Shown: positions 23,842 to 31,939 of the stretch, one piece after another
How the letters are laid out: each line of letters starts with the position of its first letter
How positions within the stretch are numbered: the first letter of the stretch is position 1
Source: an uncultured Pelagibacteraceae bacterium
Lineage (GTDB): Bacteria; Pseudomonadota; Alphaproteobacteria; Pelagibacterales; Pelagibacteraceae
Direction of reading: 5' to 3'
Assembly (NCBI GenBank): GCA_902527265.1
Contig: CABZNY010000006.1
Span: forward strand, 1-63,803
Length of the DNA stretch: 63,803 nucleotides
Notes under the pieces: model-generated
The model's database searches: none
The model's input: only the letters and a program-made list of their open reading frames with translations
Told to the model about the DNA's origin: nothing
Translations under genes and position numbers: made by a program

Positions 23842-24318
23842 ATGGAAAAAGAGCCGATCACAGTTAGAGGTTTAGAAAAATTAAAAGAAGAGTTGATTTT
23901 CTTAAAAGAGAAGAAAAGACCTGAGATAGTTGCGGCCATAGCTGAAGCAAGATCACATGGAGATCTTAAAGAAAATGCAGAATATCATGCTGCAAAAGAG
24001 CAACAATCTCACAATGAAGGAAGAGTTCAAGAAGTTGAAGATATTATAGCTAGAGCAAATGTAATTGATGTTTCAAAATTAGATAACGACGGAAAAGTTA
24101 TATTCGGTTCAACTATAATGCTACAAAATTTAGATACTGATGAAAATGTGAAATATAAGATTGTTGGAAAGGATGAGGCAGATTTAAAAGAAAAACTAAT
24201 ATATTTTAAATCGCCAATAGGTATGGGTCTAATTGGTAAAAATAAGGGTGATTTAGTTGAAATTAAAACACCTGCAGGCGTAAAAAATTTTGAAATAAAA
24301 GACGTTAAATATATTTAA
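23842..24318 (+). CDS. greA: Transcript cleavage factor GreA
   Basis: Rescues backtracked RNA polymerase by stimulating 3' transcript cleavage. The N-terminal coiled coil (residues 8-75) carries the tip acidic pair in [17 protein letters not shown], and the FKBP-like C-terminal domain includes [14 protein letters not shown]. 158 aa is standard. The 3' end overlaps convergent cca by 4 nt. Confidence 0.97.
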   Translation: MEKEPITVRGLEKLKEELIFLKEKKRPEIVAAIAEARSHGDLKENAEYHAAKEQQSHNEGRVQEVEDIIARANVIDVSKLDNDGKVIFGSTIMLQNLDTDENVKYKIVGKDEADLKEKLIYFKSPIGMGLIGKNKGDLVEIKTPAGVKNFEIKDVKYI

Positions 24319-25589
24319 TTTCTAAATACGTTATCAATTTCCTTATTACTTATTTTAAAGCTGTTGTTTAACCACAAGTCCTCGAGTAATCTAATTTTTT
24401 GTCCAAATTCTTTGCCTTCTTTTAATTTGTATTTTTCAAGTAAATCCTGGGATTTTAATGGAAAAATAGGTTTCTCAAACTGTTCAAAATATTTTTTTAA
24501 TTCAATTAGTTTTTTTGGTGCTTTCTTAGAGTTAAAAATTTTTAAATCTAATAAATCAATAACATATGATTTATTATAAAAATAAAAAATTCTTTGAAGA
24601 CTTTTCTTATTAAAGTAATCTTTTTCAGAAAATAATTCAAAATTTTCAATAAGAAACTTTACTCTTTTTTTATCTTCATTTGATAAATTATACTTAAATA
24701 AGAAATAATTGGCATTATCAGTTTCATCTATAATTAAGTAAGAAATTAAAAAAATAAATGTTTTTTTGTAAAATATATTTTTTGAGTATTCATTTATTTT
24801 TTCTAAATTATTAAGATTAACAAGCTGAGGAAAAATTGTTGTTAAAATTTCTAATGAAAAAGAGTCTTTTGATAATTGTAAAAAATATTTAGATAAAATA
24901 ATTTTTTTTAATTCGCTCATTAGTCTTTCTTTTGAAAGATTAGCTACACCAGCGATGTTTTGCTTGATTGATTTTTTAACGGATGAATTATGGGTATGAT
25001 TACTATAACTTATAAAGAATCTAATATATCTCAAAATTCTTAAATAATCTTCCTGAATTCTTTTATCTGCATTACCTATAAATATTACCCTACCCTCTTC
25101 TAAATGTTTTACGCCTCCATTGGGATCAAACAAATTGCCATCTTTATCCGCATAAATAGAATTAATGGTGAAATCTCTTCTTGATGAGTCTTTTAACCAG
25201 TCTGATGTATATTTAACTTTTGCATGTCTTCCGTCGGTATCTAGATCTTCTCTTAGTGATGTAATCTCAAAATTTTTTTGACCTATATTTGCAGTGATAG
25301 TCCCATGTTTTATGCCAGTTTCAAAGAATTTAATGCTGTTTGATTGCAAACACTCTTTAATTTGATTTGGATTTAGATTTACAGCTAGATCAATATCATC
25401 AACATCTTCCTGATTTAAAATTTTTCTAACACATCCACCTACATATCTAAGTTCACTAGTATTATTAAAATTTGATATCGCTTCAAAAAGTTTTGAAACT
25501 TCTGTGTTATTATATATGCTTAAAAAAGAGCTATCTTTTGGTGTAAGTTTTTTGTTTGATTTAAAGATTTTTCTAAAAAAATTATACAT
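24315..25589 (-). CDS. cca: CCA tRNA nucleotidyltransferase / poly(A) polymerase family
   Basis: Class II nucleotidyltransferase of 424 aa that adds or repairs the 3' CCA of tRNAs. The G-loop is YVGGCVR (about 48-54), the catalytic acids are in DVDDIDLAV, and the [10 protein letters not shown] and [12 protein letters not shown] motifs follow. No HD domain is seen. The ATG at 25589 is the only sensible start, because no ATG, GTG or TTG lies between it and the G-loop. It sits just 3 nt after the encoded CCA end of tRNA-Gln on the same strand. Confidence 0.92.
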   Translation of the reverse strand: MYNFFRKIFKSNKKLTPKDSSFLSIYNNTEVSKLFEAISNFNNTSELRYVGGCVRKILNQEDVDDIDLAVNLNPNQIKECLQSNSIKFFETGIKHGTITANIGQKNFEITSLREDLDTDGRHAKVKYTSDWLKDSSRRDFTINSIYADKDGNLFDPNGGVKHLEEGRVIFIGNADKRIQEDYLRILRYIRFFISYSNHTHNSSVKKSIKQNIAGVANLSKERLMSELKKIILSKYFLQLSKDSFSLEILTTIFPQLVNLNNLEKINEYSKNIFYKKTFIFLISYLIIDETDNANYFLFKYNLSNEDKKRVKFLIENFELFSEKDYFNKKSLQRIFYFYNKSYVIDLLDLKIFNSKKAPKKLIELKKYFEQFEKPIFPLKSQDLLEKYKLKEGKEFGQKIRLLEDLWLNNSFKISNKEIDNVFRN

Positions 25590-25592
25590 AAG

Positions 25593-25666
25593 TGGCTGGG
25601 GTGCTAGGATTCGAACCTAGGATGGCGGTACCAAAAACCGCTGCCTTACCACTTGGCTACACCCCA
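25593..25666 (-). tRNA. tRNA-Gln (anticodon UUG)
   Basis: A full cloverleaf is readable on the minus strand: 7-bp acceptor (TGGGGTG with CACCCCA), short 3-bp D stem, 5-bp anticodon stem GCGGT/ACCGC with loop TTTTGGT, 4-nt variable loop, and T arm CTAGG-TTCGAAT-CCTAG. The anticodon TTG reads CAA and CAG. The discriminator is G and CCA is encoded (25593-25595). It lies in the ispE-cca gap, 32 nt after ispE and 3 nt before the cca start. Confidence 0.96.
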
Positions 25667-25698
25667 AAATTAATTTCATATATCACAAAAAAAAAGCT

Positions 25699-26547
25699 TT
25701 ATATAGTTTTTGATAAATTACACCAATAGTTTTTATAATTTTTTCTTAATAATTTCTTTGCGTTTAGTGCGGCTTTTTTGGACTTAAAATACCCAACGAT
25801 TGTTGAACCAGATCCTGTCATTCTTACATATGAATTTTTATCAATATTTAAAAAATAATCTCTAAGTTTCTGAAGTCTAGGATATTTTTTTGTAGATATG
25901 ATCTCTAAATCATTTTTTAACTTTGACATTAAATTAAAATCAATATTTTTTGACCTTATTTTTGATAATTGTGGTTTTGAGTAATGTCTAACTCGGTTAA
26001 AAATACTTTTTGTCGAACAGCCAAAATTTGGCTTAACCATTAAAGTAAAAATTTTTAAATTTTTTTTAATTTTTGTAGTTTTTTTTTTATAAGAAATAAT
26101 TAAATTTTTTTGATCAATGCCTAAGATTACATCCGACCCTATTTTTGAACATAAATCATATCTCTCTTTTAACGTTAAGTTAATTTTATTTTTTTTTTCA
26201 AAGTAATTAATTAAAGAGGCCGCGTTCATTGAGCCTCCACCAAGTCCAGCTTCTTGGGGAATATTTTTTTTTATTAAAATTGAATATTTATTATTTTTTA
26301 ATTTTTTTTTTTTATCGAGAATATTTAGCAAATTACTAACTGTATTTATTTTTGGCACTTTATTGGAAAAATCTCCTGAAAATTTTACTATGTGATTTTT
26401 ATTATTTGTTCTTTTTATAAAAATTTGATCATGTAAGTCGACAAAAGCAACTAGAGTTTCTAAATCATGAAGTTTTGATTTTCGTTTTCCTAGCACGTTG
26501 AGAGATAAATTAACTTTTGCGTGTGACTTAATCTTTTCAAATCTCAT
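25699..26547 (-). CDS. ispE: 4-diphosphocytidyl-2-C-methyl-D-erythritol kinase
   Basis: GHMP kinase of the MEP isoprenoid pathway, phosphorylating CDP-methylerythritol. The N-terminal SHAKVNLSLNVLGKR carries the active-site Lys, the glycine-rich ATP loop is PQEAGLGGGSMNAASL, and the C-terminal MTGSGSTIVGYF is motif 3. 282 aa is normal. The start lies 3 nt from the stop of the upstream TPR gene. The pathway feeds the crt, blh and ubi genes elsewhere in the window. Confidence 0.94.
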   Translation of the reverse strand: MRFEKIKSHAKVNLSLNVLGKRKSKLHDLETLVAFVDLHDQIFIKRTNNKNHIVKFSGDFSNKVPKINTVSNLLNILDKKKKLKNNKYSILIKKNIPQEAGLGGGSMNAASLINYFEKKNKINLTLKERYDLCSKIGSDVILGIDQKNLIISYKKKTTKIKKNLKIFTLMVKPNFGCSTKSIFNRVRHYSKPQLSKIRSKNIDFNLMSKLKNDLEIISTKKYPRLQKLRDYFLNIDKNSYVRMTGSGSTIVGYFKSKKAALNAKKLLRKNYKNYWCNLSKTI

Positions 26548-26550
26548 TAA

Positions 26551-28224
26551 TTATGATTTTTTTAAACCCTCTAATAACTTAGATTTTATTTTTGATTTCA
26601 TTTTATCTTCTGTTTCCTCAAGCTCTAAAACAGCCCGCCAATAATAATTTGCTTGTAGTTTTTTATTTAGTTTCCAAAGAACATCACCATAATGATCGTT
26701 AACAATTGGATCGTCTGGCATAAGCTGCAAGGCTCTTTTTAAATATTTTTCAGCATTGATATAATCACCTATCAAATAATATCCCCAACCAACAGAATCT
26801 GTTATATACGGATCGTCCTCTTTTTGTTTGTAGGCTGACTGTATCATTTCTATTGCTTCATCTATTTTGTGGTTTCTCTCTAGCCAACTATAAGCAAGAT
26901 AATTCATAGTATATGGTTCATTTGGATATATTTTTAAACTCTCCAACATATCTTTGTCCGCTTTTTCATAATTTCCCATCCTTTCATAGCTGCTACCTCT
27001 TCTGTAAAGAATCCGAGAGAGTGCATAAGAATTCTTTTCAACCTTTTCCATTAATTCGGTGTAATATTCGATAGCAATTTCATAATTTTCAAAACCTTTA
27101 TTAATGTTTGCATAATCATAAAGGATTTTTAAAGTTGGAGACTTTATAGAATTGAAATGCTTCTTAATATAAATTGCAGCTTCTTCTTCTGAATTATCTT
27201 CAGATAGTATTCTCCCAATCTTTTTTGTTTTATACCAAAAGTATAATTTATCTTTTTTTTTAAAATCTTCTAAAATTTTATTAGCTTGGTAATTATTCTT
27301 ATTTAAGTAATAATTTTCAGCAAGCAAAGTCCGATTGAAATAAAATTTAGGATTTAAGTATTCTGATAATCTTAAATAAAAATTTGACTGATCAAAAATA
27401 TTTTGCGTGGAAAATAAATTAGATACCAAATAAAAAATCTCAGCCAAAATATCATTTTCATTTTTACAAGAGAAATGAGTTTTAAATTTTTTATAAGCTT
27501 CATTATCAATCCAATCTTTGATTTGATGTAATAATATACTATCTCCTAAAGGTTCAATTCTTTTTGATACTTCATTTACTTTTTTAAGTTCTTTATTCTC
27601 AATGAGATTTGAAAAATAAAAATACATATATCTCGAATAATCTCCATCAGAACTATTTAATAACCTTTCAAAATATGAATTTGTTTTTTGTGAGTTTAAA
27701 TAACAATTCTGAAAAGCAGTTGAAATTAAACTTAATGATCCATATTTATTATCTTCAATAGCCTCTTTTTTAATAAACAGATAATTAAAATCTTTTAAAA
27801 TTTTGTAAATTACGTATTCGTAAGTTCCATCATCTTTGTCCATTTGAAATTCTTTGATTCTTTTATTGGCTTGTTTAAAATCTTTTTTCTTAAAGCTATC
27901 AACTAAAAGGAGAAGGTTAAGCTCAAAGGTATTTGAATTAATATCATTTTTTGAAATTTTTATTTGGTCTATTCCTTTTTTAACTTGTCCATTTAAAACT
28001 AGTGAAAATACATACTTTTTTAAAAAATTATCATGTTTTTGGATAAGAAATTTAGATGAATTAAAATAATCAAGTGCTGCCTCATTTTTTTGATTACCTG
28101 ATGAAACTAAAGCAGAAAAATAATTAGAGAGATACTTTTGGTTGAATTTATTATCTTCATAAGTACTTGAATATGTACTGGTCTGCAGTGCTAAAAATGA
28201 TAAAATTACTAATAAAATTTTCAT
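26551..28224 (-). CDS. Secreted TPR-repeat protein
   Basis: With the ATG at 28224 the 557-aa product begins MKILLVILSFLALQTSTYSS, a signal peptide, so it is probably periplasmic or on the inner face of the outer membrane. Tetratricopeptide repeats are clear in the C-terminal 200 residues (ALSRILYRRGSSYERMGNYEKADKDM; PYTMNYLAYSWLERN; SVGWGYYLIGDYINAEKYLKRAL; VNDHYGDVLWKLNKKLQA). The N-terminal half is less regular, probably degenerate TPRs. A TPR gene beside ispE is common in alphaproteobacteria. The partner is unknown. Confidence 0.85.
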   Translation of the reverse strand: MKILLVILSFLALQTSTYSSTYEDNKFNQKYLSNYFSALVSSGNQKNEAALDYFNSSKFLIQKHDNFLKKYVFSLVLNGQVKKGIDQIKISKNDINSNTFELNLLLLVDSFKKKDFKQANKRIKEFQMDKDDGTYEYVIYKILKDFNYLFIKKEAIEDNKYGSLSLISTAFQNCYLNSQKTNSYFERLLNSSDGDYSRYMYFYFSNLIENKELKKVNEVSKRIEPLGDSILLHQIKDWIDNEAYKKFKTHFSCKNENDILAEIFYLVSNLFSTQNIFDQSNFYLRLSEYLNPKFYFNRTLLAENYYLNKNNYQANKILEDFKKKDKLYFWYKTKKIGRILSEDNSEEEAAIYIKKHFNSIKSPTLKILYDYANINKGFENYEIAIEYYTELMEKVEKNSYALSRILYRRGSSYERMGNYEKADKDMLESLKIYPNEPYTMNYLAYSWLERNHKIDEAIEMIQSAYKQKEDDPYITDSVGWGYYLIGDYINAEKYLKRALQLMPDDPIVNDHYGDVLWKLNKKLQANYYWRAVLELEETEDKMKSKIKSKLLEGLKKS

Positions 28225-28234
28225 ATTTAAATTT

Positions 28235-28939
28235 ATGACTTTAAATCTCAAAAATCAAAATGACATATTAAACCTTGAAAATCTTAACTCAAATGAAATT
28301 GAATATATATTTAACGATAAGCCAATTAACAGACTTAAAACTAAACCACAGCTAGAAGATAAAAAAAAACTTCTTTTAGAATTAAAGAATGAAATCGAAA
28401 ATATAGATAATTGTGAACTGAAGAATAATGCTACGCAACTAGTATTTGCTGATGGGAACTGCGAAAGTAAAATTATGATAATCGGTGAAGGTCCAGGCCA
28501 AAAAGAAGACGAGCAAGGGAAGCCATTTGTGGGAGACGCCGGGGTATTATTGAATAAAATGTTAGAGGCTATTCAAATAAAAAGAAATAATATTTATATT
28601 ACTAATGTAGTTAACTATCGACCACCAAATAACAGAAAGCCTGAACCTTCAGAAATTAATAGATATTCTAATTTTCTTCGAAAACATATTTCAATTATTG
28701 ATCCTAAAATTTTAATTCTGATGGGTAGTACAGCCATGGAATCACTTTTTGGATCTAAGATAAAAATTTCAAAAGAAAGAGGTGTTTGGAAAGATTTAAT
28801 CATTCATAATAAAACATACATGACAATGATCACATTTCACCCAGCATATTTATTAAGGCAAGCTGAACAAAAAAAATATTCTTGGGTTGATTTAAAACAA
28901 ATCAGAAAGAAAATTGATGAATTAAGAATATCAGCCTAA
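28235..28939 (+). CDS. Uracil-DNA glycosylase, family 4-like
   Basis: Removes uracil from DNA. The 234-aa protein has motif 1 GEGPGQKEDEQGKPFVG (from about residue 84), YITNVVNYRPPNNRKPEPSE, and the catalytic-loop motif TFHPAYLLR. Of the four cysteines that hold the 4Fe-4S cluster in classic family-4 enzymes only one plausible ligand (Cys60) remains: the Cys before RPP is Tyr, and the CxP motif after NRxPxPxE is absent. As I recall, many alphaproteobacterial relatives also lack some of these. An extra N-terminal part of about 45 residues is low in complexity. Divergent from the TPR gene with only 10 nt between start codons. Confidence 0.88.
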   Translation: MTLNLKNQNDILNLENLNSNEIEYIFNDKPINRLKTKPQLEDKKKLLLELKNEIENIDNCELKNNATQLVFADGNCESKIMIIGEGPGQKEDEQGKPFVGDAGVLLNKMLEAIQIKRNNIYITNVVNYRPPNNRKPEPSEINRYSNFLRKHISIIDPKILILMGSTAMESLFGSKIKISKERGVWKDLIIHNKTYMTMITFHPAYLLRQAEQKKYSWVDLKQIRKKIDELRISA

Positions 28940-28946
28940 TTTTACG

Positions 28947-29081
28947 ATGATAGAAATACATAAAAAATATATAAATTGGTGGAGAGAAAAACTTAATCTT
29001 TCAAATTATGGATTATTATGGATTACTTTTATTAAAGGTTTGATAATTGGAGTACTTTTATATCATTTTTTTATTATTTAA
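28947..29081 (+). CDS. 44-residue single-pass membrane protein
   Basis: A short reading frame fills the udg-rnhB gap exactly: ATG at 28947, 7 nt after the udg stop, and TAA at 29079-29081 sharing its last base with the rnhB ATG (TAATG). The product begins MIEIHKKYINWWREKLNLSN and ends in a hydrophobic helix (about residues 22-44). The coupling on both sides and lack of other use for the DNA argue for a real gene. Function unknown; the basic, Trp-rich N-terminus would be cytoplasmic. Confidence 0.65.
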   Translation: MIEIHKKYINWWREKLNLSNYGLLWITFIKGLIIGVLLYHFFII

Positions 29082-29659
29082 TGAGAAAAATTATAGCTGG
29101 AGTTGATGAAGTTGGTAGAGGAAGTTTAATTGGTCCAGTGTATGCTGCAGCTGTTATTCTTAAAAAAAATATTAGAAAGAAAGAGATCAAAGACTCAAAG
29201 AAGTTAACTAAGATTGAGAGAGAAAAATTAGCAAAATTTATAAAAAAAAATTCTACTTGGGCAATAGGATCTGCCTCAGTTAAGGAAATAGAAAAACTAA
29301 ATATTTTAAGTGCTAGTCTATTAGCCATGAAGAGAGCTATAAAAAAACTAAAAGTTAAACCTAATTTAGTACTTATTGACGGGAATAAATCACCAGAATT
29401 AAGTAATTATCTTATTAAAACAATAATTAAAGGAGATCAAAAAATTAAAGAAATATCAGCAGCATCAATAATTGCAAAAGTTTCAAGGGATAAACTGATG
29501 CTTAAATTGTCAGAATGTTTTAAAAAATATAAATGGGATTTAAATGCTGGTTATGGAACTAGAGATCACATTAATGCTATTAGAAAATATGGAGTAACTA
29601 GATTTCATCGAAAAACATTCAATCCAATACACAACATATTGAGTCACAGAAAAAAATAG
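29081..29659 (+). CDS. rnhB: Ribonuclease HII
   Basis: Cleaves RNA in RNA-DNA hybrids and initiates removal of misincorporated ribonucleotides. Catalytic acids are in AGVDEVGRGSLIGPV (Asp and Glu near residues 8-9), LIDGNK (third Asp) and the Asp in KVSRDKLM. The C-terminal HRKTFNPI segment is typical. 192 aa. It directly precedes ccrM, a neighbourhood also found in Caulobacter and other alphaproteobacteria. Confidence 0.96.
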   Translation: MRKIIAGVDEVGRGSLIGPVYAAAVILKKNIRKKEIKDSKKLTKIEREKLAKFIKKNSTWAIGSASVKEIEKLNILSASLLAMKRAIKKLKVKPNLVLIDGNKSPELSNYLIKTIIKGDQKIKEISAASIIAKVSRDKLMLKLSECFKKYKWDLNAGYGTRDHINAIRKYGVTRFHRKTFNPIHNILSHRKK

Positions 29660-29718
29660 TAACAAGTAGACTCAAAATAATTCAATCTCAGGTTGACGGA
29701 GACTCTACTCTGGAGTCT
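29641..29718. promoter_or_regulatory. Cluster of four GANTC sites upstream of ccrM
   Basis: GANTC, the target of CcrM-type methylases, occurs at 29641-29645, 29669-29673, 29701-29705 and 29713-29717. The last two form an inverted repeat (AGACTC at 29700-29705, GAGTCT at 29713-29718, 7-nt loop). In DNA of this composition about one site per 350-400 bp would be expected by chance. Confidence 0.75.
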
Positions 29719-29721
29719 AAT
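29693..29721 (+). promoter_or_regulatory. Candidate sigma70-type promoter of ccrM overlapping GANTC sites
   Basis: TTGACG at 29693-29698 (5 of 6) and TCTAAT at 29716-29721 (5 of 6) are exactly 17 nt apart. The first GANTC of the inverted pair is in the spacer and the second overlaps the -10 box. The predicted start of transcription lies only a few nt before the ATG at 29735. Confidence 0.6.
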
Positions 29722-29734
29722 TAATAATTAAAAA

Positions 29735-30808
29735 ATGAGTAATCAAACTTTAAAAAACAAAATTATTAATGGAGATAGTTTAGAGGAATTAAAAAAAATT
29801 CCTGATGAAACTTTTGATCTTATTTTTGCTGATCCCCCTTACAACCTTCAATTAAAAAAAGAATTAAGTAGACCGGATACATCTAAAGTAGATGCTGTAG
29901 ACGATAAATGGGATCAATTTGAAAGTTTTAAAAGTTATGATGAATTTACTTTTGATTGGTTAAAAGAATGTAAGAGAATTTTAAAAAAGAATGGATCGAT
30001 TTGGGTAATAGGTAGTTATCACAATATTTTTAGAGTGGGTGCTACAATCCAAGATTTAGGTTTTTGGATACTAAACGATGTAATTTGGAATAAAAATAAT
30101 CCAATGCCAAATTTTAGGGGAACAAGGTTTACTAACGCACATGAAACACTTATTTGGGCATCAAAAAGTGAGGGGTCGAAATACACTTTCAATTATCAAT
30201 CATTAAAATGCTTGAATGATGACCTCCAAATGAGATCTACATGGAACCTTCCGATCTGTAATGGTAAAGAAAGATTAAAAAACAATGGAAAAAAAGTCCA
30301 TTCTACTCAAAAACCAGAAGCGTTACTTCATAGAATAATATTAGCCTCATCAAATAAAAATGATTTTATTTTAGATCCATTTTTAGGATCAGGTACCACG
30401 GCTGTTGTTTCTAAAAAATTAGGTAGAAAATATTTTGGAATTGAAAAGGAAAAAAATTATTTTGATGCTACAAGAAAAAGATTAAACAATACAGATATTA
30501 TAAAAGATGAATATCTAGATACACTTCAAAATAATAGATCAAAACCAAGAATTCCTTTTGGATCATTAGTTGAAATGGGCTTAATTAAACCTGGAACAGA
30601 AATTTATGATCAAAAGAAAAAAGTAAATGCTAAAATTATGGTGGATGGAAGTATCAAATATCAACAATCAGAGGGTTCAATCCATAAAGTTGCAGCAAAA
30701 ATTATTGGTGCAGAAAGTTGTAACGGATGGACATTTTGGCATTATAAATCTGGAAATTCTTTAAAGCCAATTGATGATTTGAGACAAAGATTAAGGCCTG
30801 CAAATTAA
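29735..30808 (+). CDS. ccrM: Cell-cycle adenine DNA methyltransferase (GANTC-specific, CcrM)
   Basis: Beta-class N6-adenine methylase of 357 aa. The catalytic DPPY motif (FADPPYNLQL) comes first and the SAM motif DPFLGSGTTAV follows at about 210, with a KYFGIE strand. The last 80 residues (GSLVEMGLIKPG to the WTFWHYKSG region) form the extra C-terminal DNA-binding domain that sets CcrM apart from phage-type methylases. In Caulobacter CcrM methylates GANTC late in the cell cycle. No restriction endonuclease gene is nearby, so it is an orphan methylase. Confidence 0.95.
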   Translation: MSNQTLKNKIINGDSLEELKKIPDETFDLIFADPPYNLQLKKELSRPDTSKVDAVDDKWDQFESFKSYDEFTFDWLKECKRILKKNGSIWVIGSYHNIFRVGATIQDLGFWILNDVIWNKNNPMPNFRGTRFTNAHETLIWASKSEGSKYTFNYQSLKCLNDDLQMRSTWNLPICNGKERLKNNGKKVHSTQKPEALLHRIILASSNKNDFILDPFLGSGTTAVVSKKLGRKYFGIEKEKNYFDATRKRLNNTDIIKDEYLDTLQNNRSKPRIPFGSLVEMGLIKPGTEIYDQKKKVNAKIMVDGSIKYQQSEGSIHKVAAKIIGAESCNGWTFWHYKSGNSLKPIDDLRQRLRPAN

Positions 30809-31935
30809 GCTCTGTAAATTTTACCCAAATAATTTTCAAGAAATTTTTTATTTTTTGAGAGATATTTCAAAATTTTATTTCTAATAAAAATATTGATGGG
30901 ATTTGATAAGTGAAATGTAAAATGGTTTAATTTTGATTTATTATTTATAGAAGAAATACTACGAATCCTTTCTTGATAGAATTCATTTGTACCACTAAAA
31001 ATACTTTTAAATATATCGTTTGCAGTTTCAATACTTTGGGAAGCTCCTTGAGCAAATGATGGAGGGAATGTAAATAAAGCATCACCTGACAAAAATATAT
31101 TTTTTTTATTTAGACTTGGAAATTCGCTGCTAACGTGAACAGGAAATGATTTCAATTCACTTAAATTTTTTAAGCTTATTTGCGATGTTTTTTGTAAACC
31201 TGATACTAACGAAGCTAAAAATTCTTCAGATTTGAATAAATCATGATCTTGCAATTCATCTGAGGATAATTTTTTTTTTATAATAGCTACAAAATTGTAT
31301 TCATTATTTTGATTTATTGGGTAGATCACATAGTGACTATTTGATCCCATATATATTGAAATATCACTACCATAATCACCATTTAATTTACCTCGCAGTG
31401 CAACATTAAGATTATATTTTGGATATATGCTTTCATTAAAAATTAGTGACCTCGTTTTTGAAAAAATACCGTCCGAAATAATTAAGTAATCGAATTCTTC
31501 ATTTTTATTGTCTCCAAAAGAAATTCTGATGCCATTAGAATTATCTACTTTTGTTATATTTGAATTAAATTTTATTTTTTCTTGTGGGATGTTTTGAAAT
31601 AAGAATTTTAATAATGTTGATCTTTTTAAGGTAGTGTATCGATTTAATGAATCATTAAATTGTGTAAGGTCTATATCGCAAATTTTTTTGGAATTATTTG
31701 CTTGTATGAAATTCACTTTTGATGGAAAGCTAACTTCAGATGCAGGTAGATTTTTAAATCCTATACTATTTAATAATTTTATACTATTTACTGATAATTG
31801 AATTCCATAACCTTCAAGGAAATTATAATTATCTTTTTTTTCAAATATCTTATATTCAAAATCTTTTTCATTATTTAAAAGATTTGCAAAATATAAGCCT
31901 GATATCCCTCCACCAATAATCGCAATTTTTTTCAT
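30805..31935 (-). CDS. FAD-dependent monooxygenase, substrate unknown
   Basis: Group A flavin hydroxylase of 376 aa. The Rossmann FAD motif is IGGGISGLYFA, a DG-type motif lies in IISDGIFSKTRS, and the GD motif is SGDALFTFPPSFAQGASQSIETA. The overall layout resembles UbiH- and salicylate-hydroxylase-like enzymes. The DALFTFPPSFAQG box differs from the DAAHxxxPxxGQG of UbiH, so I do not assign it to ubiquinone synthesis. It starts 4 nt after the mutY stop and overlaps ccrM by 4 nt at the 3' end. Confidence 0.8.
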   Translation of the reverse strand: MKKIAIIGGGISGLYFANLLNNEKDFEYKIFEKKDNYNFLEGYGIQLSVNSIKLLNSIGFKNLPASEVSFPSKVNFIQANNSKKICDIDLTQFNDSLNRYTTLKRSTLLKFLFQNIPQEKIKFNSNITKVDNSNGIRISFGDNKNEEFDYLIISDGIFSKTRSLIFNESIYPKYNLNVALRGKLNGDYGSDISIYMGSNSHYVIYPINQNNEYNFVAIIKKKLSSDELQDHDLFKSEEFLASLVSGLQKTSQISLKNLSELKSFPVHVSSEFPSLNKKNIFLSGDALFTFPPSFAQGASQSIETANDIFKSIFSGTNEFYQERIRSISSINNKSKLNHFTFHLSNPINIFIRNKILKYLSKNKKFLENYLGKIYRA

Positions 31936-31939
31936 TAAT

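Noticed and set aside
25687-25695. Run of nine A (T-run on the minus strand) after ispE, possible terminator before tRNA-Gln
   Set aside because: The preceding stem would be only AAAGCTTT with no GC content to speak of, so it is not a credible terminator.
29721-29731. TTAA pair before ccrM as a CtrA box
   Set aside because: The two TTAA words are 3 nt apart, not the 7 nt of the CtrA consensus TTAA-N7-TTAA.
29735-30808. Restriction-modification system around the DNA methylase
   Set aside because: No endonuclease or specificity gene is adjacent; the neighbours are rnhB and mutY, and the C-terminal domain is CcrM-like.
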